From: an uncultured Mycoplasmatota bacterium
GTDB lineage: Bacteria; Bacillota_I; Bacilli_A; RF39; UBA660
NCBI GenBank assembly: GCA_900552975.1
Contig: UWSL01000065.1
Span: 1 to 8,415, forward strand
Direction of reading: 5' to 3'
DNA: 8,415 nt
Shown: positions 4,499 through 8,415 of the stretch, piece by piece
Layout: each line of letters starts with the position of its first letter
Position numbering within the stretch: position 1 is the stretch's first letter
The notes under the pieces: model-generated
What the model saw: only the letters and a program-made list of their open reading frames with translations
What the model was told of the DNA's origin: nothing
Database searches by the model: none
Position numbers and translations under genes: made by a program

Positions 4499-6349
4499 AT
4501 GAAAAAATATATAAGTTATTTGAGTACATTTTTGATTATAAATATACTATTTGTATTAAATGTTGAAGCTGCTAGTTTTAGTGTGCGTGCTAGTTCAAGT
4601 ACAGTAACGGTAGGAAATACTGTTACTGTTACAGTTGCCGTTACAGGCGCATCTGGTTGGGAATATTGTATAAATTATGATTCAGCAATGTTTACCTTAA
4701 CAAGTGCACCAACTGATACTGGTGGTAGATGTGTAAAAACTGGTAGTACTTTGATTGGTTATAGTAATGTTAAGTTTAAATTTAAAGCTAATAAAAGTGG
4801 ATCAGGAACTTTTTCATTATCAGGAGCAGCAGCTTACAATGATGATGGAGCAGCTTTATCGTCTTCGGTTGGAAGTGCAACGGTAACAGCTCGTACGCAA
4901 TCTGAAATACAAGCTACATATAGTAGTAATGCTGATTTGAAGTCTCTTGTTATAGAAGGTTATACTTTAACTCCAGATTTTAACAAAAATGTTACTGATT
5001 ATACATTAGAAGTTCCAAACGAAGTAGAAAGAGTAGCTATTAGTGCTGTTAAAGATGATACTCATGCACAAGTAAGTGGTGGAGGAAGTGTTGAACTTTC
5101 AGAAGGTCTTAATAAGGTTACAATTGTAGTAACAGCTCAAAAAGGAAACGTAAAAAAATATAATATAAATATTACGCGAAAAGAACTAAATCCTATAAAT
5201 GTTACTGTTGATGGAAAGAGTTATTCGGTTGTAAGAAAAAAAGAGTTGTTGGTAGCACCTAATTTATTTGTAGATAGTACGACAATGATTAATGATGAAG
5301 AAGTTGTTTGCTTTAAAAATGAAGCAACTAATTTAACTCTAGTTGGCTTAAAAGATGAAGAAGGAAAAATTGCTTTATATATTTATGATGGTAATAATTA
5401 TACATTGTTTAAAGAATATGCTACAGAGGCCGTTACTATAATACCTTATGAACCAGATAAAAAAATTAAGGGATTTGATAAGGATAAAGAAATAGAAATT
5501 GGTGATATTAAAGTAAAGATCTATTATCAAAATGAAGATGATAATTTAGTATTAGTTTATGGAATGAATTTAAAAAATGGTGAAAAAGCTTGGTATACTT
5601 ACGATATTAAAGATGGGACTTTGCAGAAATATTATGAAGATAATAATATGAATGCTAATGTTCAAGGAAAAAATACTTATTTTATTTTAACAATTGTGTT
5701 TGGTTGTGGTTTAGCTGTTGCATTTTTACTTGTAATAATTTTATTATTAGTTAATAAGAAGATTAAAAATAAAAACAAAAAATTAATTGATATGATTGAA
5801 AGTAAAAGTAAAAAGCTTGAAGGTAATAAAGAAAATAACGAAAAAGAAGAAGAAAAAGATCTTGAACCCAAAAAAGAAGATTCAGAAAGAAATATAGATA
5901 AAGATGAAGTTGATTCATCAAATATAGAAAATCGAGAATCAGAAGAAGATAATCAGGTCGAAGAAGAATCTGAAGAAAAAGTTATTGATGAAGTTTCAGA
6001 AATGGAAAAAGAAATTATAAATAATATAGCTTCTGCTAATGATAAAAATTTTGAGGAAGAAACAAGTGAACTTGATTTTAGTAATGATGAAACAATGACA
6101 AATGATATTGTTGATGATGTAACTTTAGAATCAAGTATAGTTAGAGCAGAATCTAATGTATTATCTAAAAAAGATTTGAAAAGATTAGCCAAGGAACAAA
6201 AAAAGTTGCGTGAACAAGCTCAAAAAGAATTTTTAGATGATAAAACATTTGTAAATAGTGCTTTTGATAAATATGTTCGTGAAGAAACAGAAGTATTGCC
6301 AATAATTGATGAAAAAAGTAATAAAAAAACAAAGAAAAAAGAAAAATAA
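4499..6349 (+). CDS. Membrane-anchored cohesin-like / cadherin-like scaffold protein with charged cytoplasmic tail
   Basis: This is a likely surface receptor or scaffold; no enzymatic motif is visible. The 616-aa product contains, in order: a signal peptide (1-24, VEA cleavage); a cohesin-like beta-sandwich (about 26-131) with the TVTVGNTVTVTV opening, the GWEYCINYD strand, a late FKFKANKSG strand and a closing GSATVTA strand; a cadherin-like beta-sandwich (about 144-228) resembling the one in the upstream glucosaminidase (both contain SLVIEG); and an extracellular region (230-393) with two related segments. A single membrane helix (about 394-418) is followed by a positive stop (NKKIKNKNKK) and about 198 charged Glu/Lys/Asp residues inside the cell. 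The cohesin-like domain is about 107 residues, shorter than the roughly 140 typical of cellulosomal cohesins, and holds a likely disulfide C57-C78. The cohesin call is therefore tentative. Placement after a dockerin gene, nine bases away with coupled translation, supports a binding role. It could instead be a generic cell-surface adhesin. Confidence 0.7.
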   Translation: MKKYISYLSTFLIINILFVLNVEAASFSVRASSSTVTVGNTVTVTVAVTGASGWEYCINYDSAMFTLTSAPTDTGGRCVKTGSTLIGYSNVKFKFKANKSGSGTFSLSGAAAYNDDGAALSSSVGSATVTARTQSEIQATYSSNADLKSLVIEGYTLTPDFNKNVTDYTLEVPNEVERVAISAVKDDTHAQVSGGGSVELSEGLNKVTIVVTAQKGNVKKYNINITRKELNPINVTVDGKSYSVVRKKELLVAPNLFVDSTTMINDEEVVCFKNEATNLTLVGLKDEEGKIALYIYDGNNYTLFKEYATEAVTIIPYEPDKKIKGFDKDKEIEIGDIKVKIYYQNEDDNLVLVYGMNLKNGEKAWYTYDIKDGTLQKYYEDNNMNANVQGKNTYFILTIVFGCGLAVAFLLVIILLLVNKKIKNKNKKLIDMIESKSKKLEGNKENNEKEEEKDLEPKKEDSERNIDKDEVDSSNIENRESEEDNQVEEESEEKVIDEVSEMEKEIINNIASANDKNFEEETSELDFSNDETMTNDIVDDVTLESSIVRAESNVLSKKDLKRLAKEQKKLREQAQKEFLDDKTFVNSAFDKYVREETEVLPIIDEKSNKKTKKKEK

Positions 6350-6361
6350 TTTTTCTTTTTT
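6335..6361 (+). terminator. Weak A/T hairpin with the stop codon in its loop
   Basis: AAAAAAGAAAAA (6335-6346) can pair with TTTTTCTTTTTT (6350-6361) over 12 bp with only one G-C pair; the three-base loop is the TAA stop of the scaffold gene. It may end that operon, but such a stem is weak and may simply reflect Lys codons followed by a T tract. Confidence 0.35.
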
Positions 6362-6367
6362 TAAAAA

Positions 6368-6397
6368 TTAGCAGTTTGAGGTAATATGGGGTATAAT
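6368..6397 (+). promoter_or_regulatory. Probable promoter of the TagO/WecA-like gene
   Basis: A perfect TATAAT (6392-6397) has TTAGCA (6368-6373, four of six matches) 18 bases upstream. The predicted start near 6404 would leave a very short leader before the AGGTG/ATG. There is no TG extension. It suggests this gene is transcribed separately from the scaffold operon. Confidence 0.5.
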
Positions 6398-6414
6398 GTA
6401 AATAGGTGAAGTTT

Positions 6415-7482
6415 ATGAATTTTAATGTAAATAATCATAATATATTTTTAATAATATTTGTAACTTTTTTAGTTAGTGCTTTATTGGTTCCATTTGTCAA
6501 AAAGATGGCTTTACATGTTGGAGCTATGGATATTCCTAATAGTCGAAAAGTTCATACAAAACCAATGCCTAGAATGGGTGGCTTAGCTATCTTTGCTTCG
6601 TTTTTAGTAGGTTATATGTTTTTTGGTAAAATGTCATTACAAATGTTATCAATTTTAATAGGTGGTTTTATAATAATATTAGTGGGAATTTTTGATGATA
6701 TTAAACCAGTATCTGCAAAGATTAAATTTATGATTCAGACTGTGGCGGCATGTGTTGTGGTTTTTTATGGTAATATTGTTTTGAATCATATTGATGTTCT
6801 GGGTTTTAATATGGATTTTCCTGCTCCTTTTAATTATATAATTACAATATTTTTAATATTAGCAATAACTAATGCTATAAATTTAATTGATGGTTTAGAT
6901 GGTTTGGCAGCAGGTGTATCTTCAATATATTTTGCGACAATCTCTATAATTGCATTTATGTTAGATCGTATGGCTGGTTTGGATACGACGTTATCTTTAA
7001 TAATGTTGGGGGCAACCTTAGGCTTTTTAGTTCATAATTTTAATCCAGCAAAGATATTTATGGGAGATACTGGTAGTTTATTTTTAGGTTTTATAATAAG
7101 TATTATTGCATTATTAGGATTTAAAGCAACAACGTTGACATCTTTGATTGTTCCATTATTAATATTAGCAATACCATTATTTGATACAACTCTAGCTATT
7201 TTTAGAAGATTATTAAAAGGTGAAAGTATTGGTACACCAGATAAAGATCATTTTCATCATCAATTATTAAAAATGAAATTTAGTGTTAAAGCAACAGTTC
7301 TTATTATTTATGGTATTAATATTTTGTTTGCTAGTGTTTCAATCTTTTTTGTATTAGGCGATCAAAAAGTGGCGATTGCGATTTATGTTGCCTTAATGAT
7401 TTTATTATTATTCTTAGTCTTAAAAACAGACATTTTGTTTATGCATAATAAGGATAAAAAAGAAAGTAAAGAAGAGTCTTAA
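6415..7482 (+). CDS. Undecaprenyl-phosphate sugar-1-phosphate transferase (TagO/WecA/MraY superfamily)
   Basis: This is an integral membrane enzyme that moves a sugar-1-phosphate, most likely GlcNAc-1-P from UDP-GlcNAc, onto undecaprenyl phosphate. That is the committed first step of teichoic-acid or other wall-polysaccharide synthesis on the inner membrane face. The ATG at 6415 has AGGTG (6404-6408) six bases before it; the GTG at 6406 overlaps that site and is unlikely. The 355-aa product has about ten or eleven hydrophobic segments and the family motifs: PNSRKVHTKPMPRMGG near residues 38-53; FDDIKP with D94/D95; NLIDGLDGLAAG with N156, D159 and D162; FMGDTGSLFLG with D218; and DHFHHQLL with H279, H281 and H282. 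The HFHH signature and missing pentapeptide-specific context favour TagO/WecA over MraY, and no other mur gene is nearby. The C-terminus is Lys/Glu-rich. The glycosyltransferase downstream and the LCP ligase in this window fit the same pathway. All catalytic residues appear present. Confidence 0.9.
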   Translation: MNFNVNNHNIFLIIFVTFLVSALLVPFVKKMALHVGAMDIPNSRKVHTKPMPRMGGLAIFASFLVGYMFFGKMSLQMLSILIGGFIIILVGIFDDIKPVSAKIKFMIQTVAACVVVFYGNIVLNHIDVLGFNMDFPAPFNYIITIFLILAITNAINLIDGLDGLAAGVSSIYFATISIIAFMLDRMAGLDTTLSLIMLGATLGFLVHNFNPAKIFMGDTGSLFLGFIISIIALLGFKATTLTSLIVPLLILAIPLFDTTLAIFRRLLKGESIGTPDKDHFHHQLLKMKFSVKATVLIIYGINILFASVSIFFVLGDQKVAIAIYVALMILLLFLVLKTDILFMHNKDKKESKEES

Positions 7483-7499
7483 ATAGGCTTTTTTCTTTT
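7472..7499 (+). terminator. Probable terminator overlapping the end of the TagO-like gene
   Basis: AAGAGTC (7472-7478) can pair with GGCTTTT (7486-7492) through seven pairs, two of them G-T wobbles, around a TTAAATA loop that includes part of the TAA stop. A T-rich run continues to 7499. Strength is modest because of the wobble pairs. Confidence 0.45.
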
Positions 7500-7524
7500 G
7501 CTTTAAAAAATATTATGATAAAAT
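7498..7524 (+). promoter_or_regulatory. Possible extended -10 promoter of the glycosyltransferase gene
   Basis: TGATAAAAT (7516-7524) is an extended -10 with TAAAAT as the hexamer. The best -35 candidate is TTGCTT (7498-7503) at a short 15-base spacing, so the promoter would depend on the TG extension. AGGGTG (7531-7536) then sits seven bases before the ATG at 7544. Confidence 0.4.
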
Positions 7525-7543
7525 GAAGATAGGGTGATACTTT

Positions 7544-8415
7544 ATGAAATTCAGTGTAATTGTTCCAGTTTACAATGTTGAAAAATATTTGAAAAAATGT
7601 ATAGAAAGTATCTTAAAGCAAACTTATGAAAATTTCGAATTGATTATTGTTAATGATGGAAGTACAGATAGTTCAGTGGATGTTATTAAAAGTTTTGATG
7701 ATAAAAGAATTAGATTTTTTGATTGTACTAATAGTGGGGTAGCTGTTGCTAGAAATTTTGGAATTAGTAAATGTACGGGAGATTATTTTATTTTTGTTGA
7801 TAGTGATGATACAATAAATGAACATTTACTAGAAAAGATAAAAAAAGTTTTAGATAAAGAAAAAGTTGATTTAGTAAAGTATCAAATTCAGATGATTGAT
7901 GGAACAGAAATTACTTATAATGAACCTGATGTTTTTGAAAATTTAGATGGGGAAGAAGCTTTTAAAATTTTATTAAAAAATGATTTATTTGTTAGTCCGG
8001 TTACGTATGCTTATAGTTTGGCTTATTGGCGTAAATGTCAGTATTCCTATATACCAGGGCGTGTTCATGAAGATTTTGGTTTAACTCCAATTGTAGTAGT
8101 AAATGCTGATAGTGTAACTTCAATTGCATATAAAGGCTATAATTATTATGTTCGAGAAAATAGTATTATGACTAATAATAGTGAAGAGAGAGTAATTGCT
8201 AAAAATAATGATTCACTTGTTCAATATGATAATTTGTTAAAAATGATTGATGATATTAAGGTAAAGGCAGAGACTAGAGAATTATTTAAAAGTTATGTTT
8301 CCAATGGAATGATAAACAGATGTCGGATAATGCAAGGTAAGATATTAGATGATTATTTAGAAAAATTACAAAATAGAGATATAACTAAATATATGCTATC
8401 TGATACTTTTTTTAG
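7544..8415 (+). CDS. Family 2 glycosyltransferase (GT-A fold), cut at its 3' end by the window edge
   Basis: This is a cytoplasmic or membrane-associated enzyme that adds a sugar from a nucleotide-sugar donor, probably to a lipid-linked wall or capsule polysaccharide. The frame is open for 290 codons from the ATG at 7544 (AGGGTG seven bases upstream) to the edge without a stop. The N-terminus MKFSVIVPVYNVEKYL is the standard GT2 opening. VNDGSTDSS (nucleotide-binding D38, D42) and SGVAVARNFGI follow. FVDSDD (D86, D88, D89) supplies the metal-binding DxD. VHEDFGLTP (H175, E176, D177) matches the ED position that usually carries the catalytic base. The last visible 80 residues are helical and resemble those of polysaccharide-cluster GT2 proteins that lack membrane helices. 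Position after the TagO-like gene suggests a role in extending the same glycan; donor and acceptor cannot be inferred. Confidence 0.88.
   Translation, partial: MKFSVIVPVYNVEKYLKKCIESILKQTYENFELIIVNDGSTDSSVDVIKSFDDKRIRFFDCTNSGVAVARNFGISKCTGDYFIFVDSDDTINEHLLEKIKKVLDKEKVDLVKYQIQMIDGTEITYNEPDVFENLDGEEAFKILLKNDLFVSPVTYAYSLAYWRKCQYSYIPGRVHEDFGLTPIVVVNADSVTSIAYKGYNYYVRENSIMTNNSEERVIAKNNDSLVQYDNLLKMIDDIKVKAETRELFKSYVSNGMINRCRIMQGKILDDYLEKLQNRDITKYMLSDTFF

Noticed and set aside
5677..6192. Two minus-strand open frames opposite the scaffold gene
   Set aside because: They are the antisense of the membrane helix and Glu/Lys-rich tail, giving Ser/Leu/Phe-rich sequence with no family motif or ribosome binding site.
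6406..6408. GTG as start of the TagO-like gene
   Set aside because: It overlaps the AGGTG binding site; ATG 6415 has proper spacing.
1..8415. Recoded TGA (Mycoplasma-type code), suspected from the low GC
   Set aside because: Tryptophan positions in conserved motifs are TGG and no in-frame TGA interrupts any gene. The window gives no positive evidence for recoding.
1..8415. Mobile elements, tRNA or rRNA genes
   Set aside because: No transposase or integrase motif, terminal inverted repeats or cloverleaf-like segments were seen. The gaps between genes are short and explained by promoters and terminators.

Overview
This is a strongly A+T-rich window from a low-GC Gram-positive bacterium. The gene content (an LCP ligase, a TagO/WecA-type transferase, a wall-lytic glucosaminidase, AAGGAG-type ribosome binding sites, extended -10 promoters) fits an uncultured gut-type lineage of Bacilli/Firmicutes. 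That placement is inference, since no taxonomic marker gene is present. The genetic code looks standard: tryptophans are TGG, no in-frame TGA occurs inside the genes, and the visible stops are TAA or TAG.

Layout. Positions 1-147 (minus) hold the N-terminal part of a calcineurin-like metallophosphoesterase that runs off the left edge. A perfect 12-bp inverted repeat (193-221) separates it from a large minus-strand LCP (LytR-CpsA-Psr) protein at 226-2325. That protein combines three membrane segments, a solute-binding-like module, the LCP domain, a PASTA-like domain, a run of nine Asp and an Asn/Ser tail. A divergent promoter region (2326-2485) follows. Two tightly coupled plus-strand genes come next. 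The first is a secreted SH3-glucosaminidase that ends in a type I dockerin (2486-4489). The second is a membrane-anchored protein with an N-terminal cohesin-like domain and a long charged cytoplasmic tail (4499-6349). A TagO/WecA/MraY-family phospho-sugar transferase (6415-7482) and a family 2 glycosyltransferase cut by the right edge (7544-8415) complete the window, each with its own probable promoter.

How they fit together. TagO and the glycosyltransferase look like the start of a cell-surface polymer pathway: the first sugar-phosphate goes onto undecaprenyl phosphate, and further sugars are then added. LCP enzymes transfer such polymers onto peptidoglycan. The glucosaminidase cuts peptidoglycan. 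It has no membrane anchor or LPXTG motif of its own but carries a dockerin, and the next gene, whose ribosome binding site contains the dockerin gene's stop codon, encodes a membrane protein with a cohesin-like domain. The best candidate for an undescribed system is therefore a miniature, membrane-tethered cohesin-dockerin pair that positions a wall hydrolase rather than a cellulase. A second theme is that the exported proteins carry closely spaced pairs of cysteines, which suggests oxidative folding outside the cell.
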